NCBI GenBank assembly: GCA_013397455.1
Contig: VYZB01000218.1
Coordinates: 1,214,776-1,278,775 of the forward strand
Length of the DNA: 64,000 bases
Direction of reading: 5' to 3'
Source: Crotophaga sulcirostris
Lineage: Eukaryota; Chordata; Aves; Cuculiformes; Crotophagidae
The stretch's first letter is position 1. Every line of letters starts with the position of its first letter. A program made the translations under genes and the position numbers. The notes beneath the pieces were generated by a model. It was not told where the DNA came from, did no database searches, and worked only from the letters and a program-made list of their open reading frames with translations. Shown here piece after piece: positions 1-12,690 of this stretch.

Positions 1-131
1 GAAGAATCCCTCCTAACGTGATGCTATTCTTCCTGGATTAATTTACTGATTTTCAGACCACAGAAACAAAGTGATTACCCTGTTGCTGTCCCACTCCGAG
101 TAGCCAAACTAGTTCAGGCAAAGTTGGTTGA

Positions 132-265
132 GGTCATAGAATGATAGAATCATAGAATCATCTGGTAGAAAAAGACCTTTGAGATCATCGAGTCCAACTG
201 GTATCTCTATGCGGTACGAGACTGTGCTCTACTAACACAGCCTTTAAGACTAAGTTCACCCTTCG
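132..265 (-). mobile_element. CR1 LINE 3' end fragment
   Basis: Plus strand reads ATGATAGAATCATAGAATCA followed by AAGACCTTTGAGATCATCGA and GTCCAAC, the reverse complement of a CR1 3' end with its short terminal repeats. Only the 3' UTR part is recognisable; the far boundary is approximate. Confidence 0.75.
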
Positions 266-3200
266 CAGAAGTAAGAACCAGCACTTATCAATTCTTGTCC
301 CATTCCTGCCAGCTTCTCTGCTACAAATAGTGTTGCAGCTCCAGTTACTAAGTCACAAGTCTCACAATATTATGACATCTGGTTTGTTTCTTAAAAGTCC
401 AATTATTAAATGGGCACTTTTGTTTTTCTTTCTTGTGACTAAGGAGGAAAGCTTCACAAAATTATTCAAGAGAAACCCCATGGCTCAAAACCATCGAAAA
501 AGCCCAGCTGAGCCTGTCTTTTTTGAACACAAAGGAAATGTCAGAACTTCTTGTCTGAAAAATACATTTCACTTGCTCATTTTTTCAGCCTTTACTCCAT
601 CACAGCAAAGGTAGACTGTCTCCCATTGAGATGTGAAAGCACACACCTCCGGCAATCACAAAATACATGTTAATTGGGTGTGCTTAAGAAGACAGGCTAG
701 GTCAGAAAGAGGCAACTTATTGCAGTTCTGCACACAGAAGAGCTCAGTGGGTTTTAACAACTGCCCCTTCCACCCTAATTAGTGGTCAAAATAAACATTT
801 AAATCAGACTGGAAAATGTGTTGTCTTTGTACCCTGGACATAAATGTAATGCAATCTGTGGTGTGTTACCAGGCAATTCCAGCATGACAGCCAGGCTTCA
901 GTCTGTTGTTGTGTTGGGCTGGTTCATTACCTGAGTTCACAGAGGGCTCCCCACCACAGATCCGCTGTCACAGTGGGAACCTCTCATGCCCTTCTCTCTA
1001 CATGCTCTCTTAAACCAAAACAACACCAAATTCATAATGCACACAGGCTATAGAGACACAGAGATCATCCTCTCTGATGCAGTGCCCTCAACCCCTTCCA
1101 GTTTTCAAGCCAGTAAGCTTTCCTTTTCATGTCCCAAAAGTCCAAAAGGCACAGTAAGCTGGTTGGACTGTGCCTCCAGCATTTCCTAAAATCTCCTACT
1201 TTTTCCAAATTGAATAGATTTAGCAAACCTATCTTGCATCTGTGATAAGCACATGAAGAATCTTTCTAATGCTGGAAGGGAGCCTTCCAGAGCAAATATT
1301 TTACAGCAAATTATGACATTTATGTTTAGATTAAATTCATGTGAAGGGAATGGCAATATTTTTACAGGATTCTCCTATTCACAGTTAATTTGATGAAGTA
1401 TTTCCTTGACTCACTGTTTTGCAATTGGCTATATTTATTAACTCTTCCAGAGTCCTATCTCATTTACAGTCATAAAAGGGAAAATGGAAAAATAGGTGAA
1501 AAATAAAGATATCAGATTCATTGAACAAGAATTTATATACCGGATTTCAAAGCCTTTGAAATATGAAGAATTATAAAAGTCTAAATAATGCCAAACCAAT
1601 TGTTCTTCACAGATTAACAAAAAATTTCATGGATTTTATTGCTCTCACTTAGATTTCACACTGTTTGCAAATCAGAGCAGGATATGTGTTTAGAAAACTG
1701 AAACACATAAGTAATCGAAAATATTTTTGAAGTTTCAAGTCATATGAACTGAGAATCTAAAACATTTTCCAAAAGGGCCGATGCTTGATTTTGCTTGTTG
1801 TAAGAAAATGATAAACTGAGCTCTTTAGGCAAAGGACTCCATAATACTGCATTCATGGGAAAAGTCACCTCAGGTGTCCTATGTAGTGTCAAGCTTCAGA
1901 GCAAGAGAGAAATCACAGCAGGACCTAAACACCTAGACATGGAGAGCATTCATGGCATTGTACTAACAATGGGATTTACGCAAGACCTCACAGAAAGTAC
2001 ATGCAAGAGGCAAAAGAAGAGCCTACTATCAGTTGCTTGTATCTCATCCTAATTAGTAGATGTTGCTGCTCTGCCCTTGGTGGTTGTGTGTGCTCTCAGC
2101 TGATTGATTTATTCTTTAGTGCTTGCACCTAGTTTCTTTTGTCTTCTGCTTTCTCAGTGCAAGGTTCATTCCACTGTTCATATGGAAACTTTTGACTTAG
2201 AGCTGGTATTGAAGCAGAATTGAAACAAGTGATGCTTCACACATTTCATTAAGGAGCAAGATCAAGTTTGCCACAAATGGGAGTGGAAGAACACACGCAG
2301 GTCATCGTTGTCTCTGTAGAAAGCTGCTCTGTAAAAATAAAAATTCTAAATCTACATTTATCCTTATATATCTCACAGTCTCAGGCAAAGGAAAGGCTCT
2401 GTTTCTTTCTGCCTACCTCTCCATAAAATTCTTGCTGAAGAAGAAACTGCATGATGCAATAACAAACTAGAATAAATGAAGGAATGCATGTACATGTGTG
2501 TGTACATATATGTATGTGCTCAGTCTTACACCCTTAGACAGTGACAGTGTAAAACAGAGCTTACATCTTTGTGTAGATACAGTAGGAACAACACAGTTGA
2601 TGCTGCATGTGCTCAGCTCAAGTGATGCTGCAATGCTCAGCAACTAAGCAGACAATTTTTATCTCAGATGGTCTTCTGCAATGTGCAGTCCCCTTTGTCC
2701 CTTATACATACCAGAGGAGAGGGATCCAAGAGGGTCTCAGAAGTTAGGCAGACTAGTTTCACAAGTTCAAAAGCTGCAGAAAGGACACAGTCTGATGGCA
2801 GATGCAAAAGCAGGGTGCTTAGCAGCAAGAGCATTAAACTCCACCAGTACCAGGCATACAGGGAGCAGATGAAAGAATTATTTTTTTTTATCTGCAATGA
2901 TATGGTTGCTGGTGATAGCTATAGACAATATGTTCCAAACATTCTATTATAAAATTCATTTTTAGACCCTCAGATTCACTGTATTTGTTCAAGGCTCAGA
3001 ACCTGGTGTTGCCAGCACACGCGTAGGAAAGGGCTGGCCAACCTAGAGATATCTGATTCATCTGTGAGCAAGATTCGCTGGGCCTAAGGATAATTTGCAG
3101 AAATGGGGCTGCTCTAATACACCGGTAGCTGAGAGTGAGGAGGGAACTGGGAACACACACAGCTCCTGTCTGCTCACTCTTAGAGGAGTTATGAAACACC

Positions 3201-6200
3201 CAGCCAAGGCTGCAGAGTGAGCTGCAGCTTGTGCCCCATGTTGGGAAGCCCTGCCCCAGCATCCCAGGGACTCCCTTTACACAGGATGGACTGAATTCAC
3301 TGTCTGTGAGAAGCTGGATGCTGTTGGGCCTCTGTCTGCTTTTGAGAGAGGGGAAGATGTATACTCAGAACCTTCAAATCTTTGCAAATGTAAAGCCTGG
3401 TTTATGGTAAACCTGAAGGGCTGCATGGGGTTTAAGGCACCACCACATGGTTCACTGTATTTAGGCCAGCCTATGCCTATCAGAGCTTTTCCTGGTTCTT
3501 TACATTGTCTCTGAGGCTGGGCTCTGCTGGGGGTATTGAAAAGATTATCTTTTGGTGGATGTCACAATTATTCCAACACCTCCTCCTCCTTTGTGCTCTT
3601 CGCCTTCTTCCTTCTAGCCTTTTCTAAACCATTTTTTGCCGCTCTAATCCCTGCCGTTTCTGCCCTCTTGGGGCTGTCCCTGCCCCACTGTTGGTCACTA
3701 CAGCCTGAGGTGACATCAGCAGGACTGCTTGAAACTCCATTCACTGCAGATCTCACGTTACAAATGTTTCCTAATGCATGATTCAAACTGCAGCCACAAC
3801 AATCTCTTTAAAATCAAGCACATAATAAAGTGATAACAGTCTTTCACTGCTTACGTTACAATCACACTGCTGCTGACAGAACTGGAGAATTCTGGAAAAT
3901 GCCAGACTAGGAGGTCAGGTCATCTTCTTGAAGAAATCAATGGAAAATGCTCCAAGGAGAATAAATGAGCATGACATTGCCACATAAGATGCTGTTTCTC
4001 AGGTGATTGGCTTTAGAGGTGGAAATGCCAAAAACCTCTCCACCAGAAGAGCTGAAAGGAAAGATGCAGCAGGTCACAGACAAGTATCAACACTGATTGC
4101 AGTAGGGTCTAAAGGCTCCAGTAATTAAATGTAGCCTCAGGTACACGGTTTTATTAGGAGTGAATAAGAGCTCTCTTGAGTCTTAATCATAACATTTTGG
4201 CCTAGACAGCCCAGCTAATTGGTTGCATCTGTATACTTTTCAATGGGATGTGTACAACTCATCAGTCTTCAGAGTATGCTTTTAAGAAAGCCATAAAAAT
4301 TAAAAACCTAATCACAGTCCAGGCTGGTTAAACTAAACCTACACAATGAGGCATCAGTGTCATCATACAGGTTCTCCCTGTCCAGAGAAAACATGGGACA
4401 GACATATCCCATTTATTTGCTGCATCCTTACCAGAAAACCAACACTTTCATTAGCGGTGTTGTTTAAGATTAAGACAATGTGTCAGAGGGGGCTGAAAGG
4501 ACTAGGATGAAAGCTAGTTAAATACGAAGCCTGAACAGCAGATGAGAAATTGTGCCATGACTTTCAAATTACTTTCTCTGCAGCTAGTTCTAATATATTT
4601 TGAAGTACAGTTATTTGCAAAGAACTGGTGTTTTGTGTTGAACAGCAGAACCTGGAGTTTAACTGTAGAATGACAGAAAAAGTCTGAAGAAGCTGTTCTT
4701 CTTTCCATATTTTACTGCTTTGCCACTATTGAAAATGAACAGGACTAGAATTTCCTAGACATGTCTTCCTGCCCTTTAGGAGGTGAATGACTTTTCCACT
4801 ACAACTACAGATATTTACAGCACTGTCTGTGAAGGTCTCCACTACTAAACCATGAGGACTTTGTTGCTTGCTTAGACTGTCATTGGCTTCTTACAAAATA
4901 AGATGCTGTGGAGCAAGACCAGTGCAGTTGTGTTCTATGGGCAGTGGTAGTGCTTGTCAGTAGCTTTCTGAGTGGTGGACAAAGAGTTATGGTTGACCTG
5001 AAACATCAGCGACTGCTTGGGGTGTCTATCTCTCAGGGGTCAGAACCTAGGCACCCTGACTTCGAGAAGGGGGCATGCTCTCAGTTTTCAACCATATATT
5101 CTCTGTTTAAGCATAGGATCACAGCAGGAGAAGCCATCAGGACAGCTGATACCGATACCAGAACTGGCAGAAATGAGAAGAGGTTTCCTAAAGAACTCAA
5201 GGCCTTTTGTTAGTCACTTATTTCTTTGTGTTGTTTCTGTCACTGCTGCTTGGATTTGTTTTTCAGTGAAAAAGCAAAAATTATCAAAGCAAATGGGAAG
5301 GGAAAGGTAGGGAATAGGTGCACTAGAGTACATTGTATGGTAATCGGGAATAGATAATTTGATTTTTTTGCTTTCAGACATGGTCCTTACCTTGCTTGGA
5401 TGTTTTCTTTTTCTTCTTTTCATTATGCATAAGTCAGTCCAATACTTTGATGCATTTGTTTACAAATAGATTTTAGCTATGTGAAAAATGTAATCTGTTC
5501 CATGTGTAATGTGTTAAACCCATTGGGGCATACAAAGGAAATCGTAAGAGAATCATCTTTACCATATGCATTTAACAGGCTTTTAGGAAGTGTCCTTCAA
5601 AAGTAAAGCTTTTTTCCTTAAAATCTTACTCTGCAAGCAGTGACAAAAACTCTGAGATAAATGAAGCTGTGAATTTGGGGGATTTTTTTTTCAAATGCTG
5701 GCCTTTAAGATGTTTGGATAATGGATGAGTGGTTTTAGGAAGACTGCTCATAGGCAGACCTTGAAGAATTGGTTGTAGTGATTTTGAAAAGAAACTTGAA
5801 AAGAACTAGGTGATTGTATGGAAATAGGCTTCATCTAGCTGTAATGCATGCAATATTCAAGAAGCACATGTAGGAATTTTTATTAGACTGTCTTCATTTC
5901 TGGCTGCTTTCTGCTGTGAAGTGGTCCAGCTGTGTGAGCTAGTGGGGAAAGGATATGTTAATCTTTCTGCCTTTGATAATCAAGTGACCCATGGCTGCCA
6001 TAGCATCAGCTAAACCCTGTCTATGAAAAGAGGGGATATCACAGGAAGTACACGTCATATCAAGGGATTATTAATTACGCTCAAACTAGGGCTTGAATGA
6101 TCAACAATGTCTATGTAAACTTCTATTTAGATGACTAAATGTCTTTGAGGGTATAAAACCCTCAAATTATGTATTTTCAAGATCAGAGCATCAAGATGTT

Positions 6201-7957
6201 AAGCTGAAAATGGTAATGCCTTGCCAAGGAACTGAACAAGATGCGGGGGATTGTTAACAGCCCTTTCATTTCATAGAAAGCCCTTACCATTCAATTTAAA
6301 ATGAGTAATAGTGAGAAAACAAATCTCCATGACAGCTTGCATTTCTTTGTTTGTCTGAACATTGCCTATTTCTTCAAATAAAACTCTAAGTTTTAAAACG
6401 TTATAATCACCAACCTGTTGGATTAGTCTTAGTCTAGAAAAACACCTGAATGCCAACTGAAGTGCAGCCCTGCCCCAGAAAGGGACTGGACCATGTCTGG
6501 AGTCTCAGTCCTAGACTGAGGGTTTTCCAAGAGGGGTCTGAAGACTGCTATTATGGTTAGATTTCCCCTTCCTCTAAACTGATGCAGCACCTGGGGATGC
6601 ACCAAGCCCTGCAGACCCGTCAGCACGCCAGCTCATTAGCATGCTGTCGGCTTGTAAAATGCTCAGCACGCCAGGACAGGCTGGCCACAGGCTGCCCGCA
6701 GGCACTCCCACCACCAGCAAGTGGGCTGCCTGCCCATTCCTGCTGTGGAAGGAAAGGGTGAGCAGCAGAAAAGGCTCCCCAAGCCTCTTGCTAAGGGCAA
6801 TGCAACCACCCTACTGGCTTGAGATTGGAACAAATGTGTGTTGAAGCACTGTGCTTGCATGAGAGTGCCTCTCCGACTCAAGGTCTTTGTATAGAAACAA
6901 AACCCTGAGATACATCTATGCTGTGATGAACAGCTTGAGCTCCAAAGAAAGGATGCAGAGGGAAATGAAGATGCTTGATTTTCCTTCAGAGAAAGAGGCA
7001 TAGTTTTCACCTCCTCTTGTCTTTTTACTGGCCAAGGCCTACGATGCTTCTCTGGCCAGTTTCCGGTCCCTTCAACCTTTCCTACCTGGATGTTCTTCCA
7101 GCAAAGTGTGAATTTCATACTTAATTTTAATCTGTCATTTTTATCTAAAATCTTTACTTGCCACAAATACCTCATATTATTTCAGAAAGAACAGTGAAGT
7201 ACCAAAGCCAAGTGAGCTGTAATACAATTTTTCTATTAGTCTCTGACTTTTTTTATTATTGATTTCTAACGAGCATGACCAAATTTCTAAAAACTCAGTG
7301 TTTCAAGCATAATTGATGCAGGTATAAGAGCAAACTACTCAAAAATTGCCTTGTTGTTTTAAAGACATTGAGTTAGTTAGAGAAGTATTCTTGTTAATGG
7401 TGGTACATTAAAAGATCCTTGATGCAACTGAAATGTTAATTTTAGCAGAAAATATCTAAGTTACCCAAATTATTAATTGATGTATGTTTAATAGTTTTTT
7501 AATTAGTTTCTTTTATTAGGAGAAATAATACCAAAATTTCAGGGATTTCCACTACATTTTTAAGAGTTTGACTACACAGAACTGGATTTCCTCTTCACCT
7601 TACTACTGCCATTTTATTGCCATTCCCAACCTGCATTCATTTGTGTGCAAATAGCAATTACTACTTTTTAAAGTCCATTTATTCTGCAGCCTGTGATTAA
7701 CAGGGCAAGGTGCTGTGTAAGAAATATTGGGGAGCGAATAGAGAACAGTGAAGAGAAAGCCAGGAGGTGCAGAGACAAGTCAAATTCTTCTTAGAGGTGA
7801 ACAGTAATGGGAAGTGAGATGATGAACGCAATTTGAAACAATGGAAACACGCAGAATAGAAGCCCAGAGACCATATGGAATATCTGTCCTTGAAAGTAAT
7901 AAAAATGTAACCTGGCATGTTCCTGAGGAACCTACTATATCTGGACCTACTTTCTGT
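266..7957. other. Intergenic, no gene recognised
   Basis: AT-rich unique sequence with only short unrelated ORFs, the longest 170 codons at 6663-7175 on the minus strand. That frame shows no domain and is low-complexity rich in Trp/Cys/Ser, so I treat it as chance. Confidence 0.7.
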
Positions 7958-8022
7958 GAAGGGTTGGACCAAGTGGCCTACAGAGGTCCCTCCCAACCCA
8001 TTTTAGCCTATGATCTCATGAT
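7958..8022 (+). mobile_element. CR1 LINE 3' end fragment
   Basis: Contains GGGTTGGACCAAGTGGCCTA and AGAGGTCCCTCCCAACCC, then ATGATCTCATGATT, the diagnostic CR1 3' terminus in forward orientation. Severely 5'-truncated. Confidence 0.8.
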
Positions 8023-11000
8023 TTATACTACAGAACTGGTTATCATTGTACAGGGAGGATAGCCCAAGAGGCTCTTCTGGTACTTCTGAGCCATGGAAGT
8101 AATTGAAGAGATGGATGATATATTCACCTCCTAAAGGGCAGACAACTTTCAGTAACTAACAAGAGAGGTCCAAAGTACTAGACCCAAAGATGTAGTATCT
8201 GCCTTCTTGGGGATCCCACATTACACGGTATCCTAATTCCATGCTCAAAAGTATGTGTTCATTCACCTCTTATGGCCCTTCCCCATTTCTGCTGGCATTT
8301 AAACACCTGATTCTTAAATGTGCAGACAATGGGCCAACATACTTGACACTGGGTTAACATGGTTGTCAGCCCACTTAAAAACCCTGGAAAAAAATAGCAA
8401 AATGCATCAATGTTGGGTTTTTGTTCTTTTTACTCACAAATTGAGGAGCAATGACACTGTTTCAGTTCATATGGCTGTGGAAAACTTGGCAAGGTCTAAG
8501 AAAGCACTCTTATATTGCAGTATTGAATGTGACGTGCACAGCAATGAGGTTCGATTGTACTGCAAACATATTCCTGGTATCTTATGTTTCCTCCACTGCT
8601 GAATTGAAAAAAATCAATCCATGTAAGCCAGGAATTCTGCATCTGTCCTCAAGAATATTCTCATTTGCAGCTTTCTTCATGAATTCACATTTAAAAAAAA
8701 GTTTATTAAATGTAAAAAAAAAAAAAAAAGGTAGAGAATCAGAGAATTGATACATTACTGTTGTATCACTCAGCTGAAGTTAAGGTCATACCACACCATT
8801 GATTTTCTTGTATGTTACCACCACCTTCTGTTTCAGGACAGGGCACCAGCAGATACTGCATTTGACTGTGTTAAGGGCAGGCAAGAACAAAGAATAAGTC
8901 TAACACTTGTGTTTAATGGGTCAGTTTATTAGGTTCAGCAGCAGCTTCCTGTTTTAAAACAAGTAACAGGGTACCAGACTGAAAGACAGGACACTGCCCC
9001 AGAGGAAAGCCCTGTATTCCAGTGAATTATTTTTCCCCTATTTGAAAAACCATGGTCTAATGAAGTAACAGATGCAGATGGTTTCATTTAGACTGTGCTC
9101 AGTATTTGTAATTAGCAAAGGAGAGACAATGTTTATTTCTATAATAAATTGACACAAGCAATGGGAAGGGGGTCAGTTAGTTTTTCTTTTTTCCTGTAGT
9201 CCTATGCATTTTTGGCATTGCTGCTCTCAGCTTTCTGATGGGAAGGCTTTCTCAGACAGTTGAGAAGGCTGCCTTGAGGGGTGGCAGCAGGGGGAGGATG
9301 CAGGCTCTGGGTGTTAAATTTTGATAGGTCCTCTCACACAGTTCTGGGAGTTTTCTGTGCTTTTGGAAAGCATAAAAGCCAGTGCCTGTGCTATTTGTAC
9401 AGGATCTGCCCTATTCACAGAGAGGAAGGTGGGGTGGTGTGACCAGCCCTCCCTTCCTGTTCTGTGATGCTAGCCTGCCCTCAGCCAACAGGACAGGTAT
9501 CATGCATTTTAAGACCTACATTTTCAATGCAAATTTGCAGTATTTGGTTCCAAAACCAGAGGGTGTATGTCTACAAGGACTTGTGCACTGCTGCAGCCTG
9601 GCCCCTGGGCTGTGCTGGCAGGGATGCTGTGGGCTCGCAAACTGAGCTTCTACTCCCTGAGTGGAATAACCAAAAACAAACTAATATTGTTTTCTGTTAC
9701 CCTATTTGCCCAGCATTGCCCATACCCCAGAGTAGCACAGATAAGTAAGATAAGTGAGAGGTACTTGTTCCCCTGCTTCTCAAATCCCTTTCTTACCTGT
9801 GGACAGAAGCTCAGCTTTTGTACTCCCTTCCTCTCCTTCAGGGAGTGCCTTATCTTCTGCTGTTGCAGCCTTACCTGAACACACTCCCTGTAACGGCATG
9901 ATAACAAAACCAACATGGGGATTAGCTGGTTAAATCCCACTAAGCCCCAGATAATGGTGCACATGGTAATCAGACAATATATACTTTTACTTTTGTTTAT
10001 CGCTCCCAGTGTATCTTATGTGGCAGCCCAAGTATTACAGTTTGGTTTTATCTGCAAGAATATTTTTGGAACGGCAAACTTTGAGAATTGGACTGAAACT
10101 AACAGGCAAGGCAATTATTTGCCAATAAAGAAAACAGCTCTTTCTACACCACTAGTTAGTAAAGGAACTGATTCAGTCAGTCAGGGAAAAGTTTTCGCAC
10201 GCTAGCATCAGAAGGCTTTAGACTTCTCTGGTATTTTTCCACTAAGACTTCTGAACTCTGAGAATTCCATTTGCTGATCATTTTACCAGAAAATTATCAC
10301 TTCTGAAGGAAAAGTTATTTACTCTGACTGCTGTATTAGCAGCAATAGCGCAGACCAGGTGTGCACAAGAGCTATGAAAGAGTGCCACCTCCTGGCCCCC
10401 AGACTACTCTGGGAAATTTGCTTTTGTGCCTCCTGGCACGCACATTCTGAAGGCAGCTGTGCAAAAGCCATTGTGCAATTAGCGGATAATGCTGATACTA
10501 GGAGTGGAAGGAGGGCAATTTGTTAATGTTGTCATTTAGTAGCCTGTTAGCTGGGCAGATAAGCTCTGAGACTGTCTAATTTAGAAAAAAAAAAAAAAAG
10601 AACTACTGCATTAATACTGCATAAGCCTGAAGAATTGCAGCAATTATTATGCTCATACAGCTGCCGTGTTAGGGAGATATGTTGAACTGCAGGTGTGTGC
10701 AGTAGCTTTCACATAACCCAACAGCCCACAAGCACTGTGAAATGCCTGCAACACCAACACTGACCGAGTTGCAGAGAAGCCAGGTGCCTGTATCTTCTTT
10801 TGGGGCTTTTGGGTTTCAAGCTGTTTGGAAGATTGCTCTCTTATTTTCTAGTATTTGGTGATCCCCTTCCTCTTCATATGCCTCAGACGCCCTTTTTCTA
10901 TAAGTAGAAAGACACAGAGAACCACTTACCTTCCTACAAGGACTCCCTAGATGACTGAAACAAGGTGGAGAGGAGGGGAATCCTGAGTAAATCTACATTT

Positions 11001-11428
11001 TTATGCTTTACAAGGAATAGCTGGAATCTCCTGCCCTGTGACCTAGCCCCTACTTCTGTGTCTAGTGCAAAATCACAGGTGTTTTAACCCCAACCTTAAG
11101 AAAAAAAATTAAATAAAAAAGAAATATTATTTAATGAGTCACAGTTCCAGTCAGGGAGCTGCCCAAGTTAAGCTATATTTTGTCCTGCCTGTAGCTTATT
11201 CACTTCAACCTGATGAGGGCAAGCTGTTTTCCTTCCCCATCATTCCTAAACGATGGGGGGCTTCTCCTCATTGGAATTAGTCACGTCATTATATCAAACT
11301 ATAATAACTGGAATAAAAAGTATTGTGTGTCGTGTAAGAACAGTTACCTACATTTTATGCTTCAAAATCCATTCCCACCCTATCTAGCCTGTCCATTAGC
11401 TGACTAGTTGTTTTATTTTTTTCTCGGA
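8023..11428. other. Intergenic, no gene recognised
   Basis: Contains the A16 tract at 8714, a second A tract at about 10586-10600, and a CTCF-like motif on the minus strand at 10381-10395. ORFs around 9382-9964 overlap in several frames on both strands and show no conserved motif. Confidence 0.7.
8714..8729 (+). repeat. A16 homopolymer
   Basis: Sixteen A residues, preceded by ATTAAATGT (ATTAAA at 8705-8710). Could be the tail of a very old retroposed sequence, but no source gene or flanking duplication was recognised. Confidence 0.8.
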
Positions 11429-12019
11429 TGTCATAGTTTTACTCCAGTAGGCAGCTTGGCCCCACATGGCCACTCATTCATTCCCCCCCCCAGGGAAATA
11501 GGGAAGAAAATCAGAAGGGTAAAAGTGAGAAAACTCGTGGGTTGAGATAAAAACAGTTTAATAGGTAAAGCAAAAGCTACACAGACAAGTAAAGCAAAAC
11601 AAGGAACTTTTTCAATACTTCCCCTTGGCAGGCAGGTGTTCAATCATCTCCAGGACATAGGGCTCCATCATGTGTAATAGTCGGGAAGACAAACACCATA
11701 ACTCCCCAAATTCCCTTTTCTCCTTCTTCTCCCAGTTTTACTGCTGAGCATGACAGCATATGGCATGGAATGTCCCTTTGGTCAGTAAGGGCCAGCTGTC
11801 CTGACTGTATCCCCTCCCAACTTCTCGTGCACCCCCAGCCTGCTCACTGATTGGGCACCGTGAGAAGCAGAAAAGGCCTCAGCTCTGTGTAAGCACTGCT
11901 CAACAATAGCTAAACCATCCCTGTGTTATGAACACTGCTTTGGTCACAAATCCAAAATATAGCACCATATCATCTAGTATTAAGAAAATTAACTCTATCC
12001 CAGCCAAAACCAGTACTCA
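11429..12019 (-). mobile_element. Solo LTR, avian ERVL-like, reverse orientation
   Basis: Read on the minus strand, the element begins TGAGTACTGGTTTTGGCTGG and ends AACTATGACA, i.e. TG...CA ends over about 590 bp. The interior has the segments typical of an LTR family common in bird genomes: a block around 11768-11850 (GGTCAGTAAGGGCCAGCTGT) and an ATTAAA-type poly(A) signal followed by ACTG near 11555-11565. The presumed TATA region is mutated. No coding remnant of a provirus flanks it, so it looks like a solo LTR. No clear 5-bp target duplication is seen. Confidence 0.8.
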
Positions 12020-12289
12020 GCTTTCCCTCTGTTCTTTATCCAACTTTATAATAGAGGAAGTGTTAGAGGTGACTGCAGTTTTGCTTTCTTCTCTGTCTTT
12101 GAATTTCTCAAGACTTTCCCCTTACAAATGATGAAATATCTTTATTTATTTGCTATTTTTTCTACTGCTGTTTGCTCCTTTATCTCAGATTTTTCCTATG
12201 CTTTTAAGATGCATGAAGTAGACAACAATCTGATAGAACTGCATGTGCAGTGGGTTTGATGGCTACATAGGAAGATGTTGTTCTTTACC

Positions 12290-12690
12290 TCCAACTGGCA
12301 ACTAAGTGCCACGTGGCTGCTCACTCACTTTTTCCCTGCGGGGGGGATGGGAAGGAGAATCAGAAAGAAAAAAAGTAAAACTTGTGGGCTGGGATAAATA
12401 CAGTTTCATAGAACAAAGGAAGATTAAAAAAATAGTAACCACAACAATAGTGATAATAATAAATATACAAAGTGAGCAATGCACAGTGCAGTTGCTAACC
12501 ACCTGGAAATCGATTCCCAGTGTGTTCCCAAGTGGTGATCATATTGTTTGATGACATATGGTATCAAATACCTCTCTGAGGTCAGCTGTCCTGGCTGTGC
12601 ACCCTCCCAGCTTATTGTGCACTCCCCGCCTTCTCATTGGCAGACCAGTATGAGAAGCTGAAGAAAATTATCCTAACAAAACCCAGGAAA
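12290..12690 (-). mobile_element. Degenerate LTR related to ERVL-like family, reverse orientation
   Basis: Shares the layout of the LTR at 11429 but belongs to a different subfamily. It has a CCACGTGGCTGCTCACTCAC start, AAAGTAAAACTTGTGGGCTG, a TCAGCTGTCCTGGCTGTGCA block near 12581 and AAGAAAATTATCC near the far end. The far end is shortened compared with its neighbour, so both boundaries are approximate. No internal retroviral genes are present. Confidence 0.72.

Noticed and set aside
6663..7175. 170-codon open frame on the minus strand
   Set aside because: No conserved domain, no splice-site support and overlapping open frames. Its length is compatible with chance in a locally GC-richer patch.
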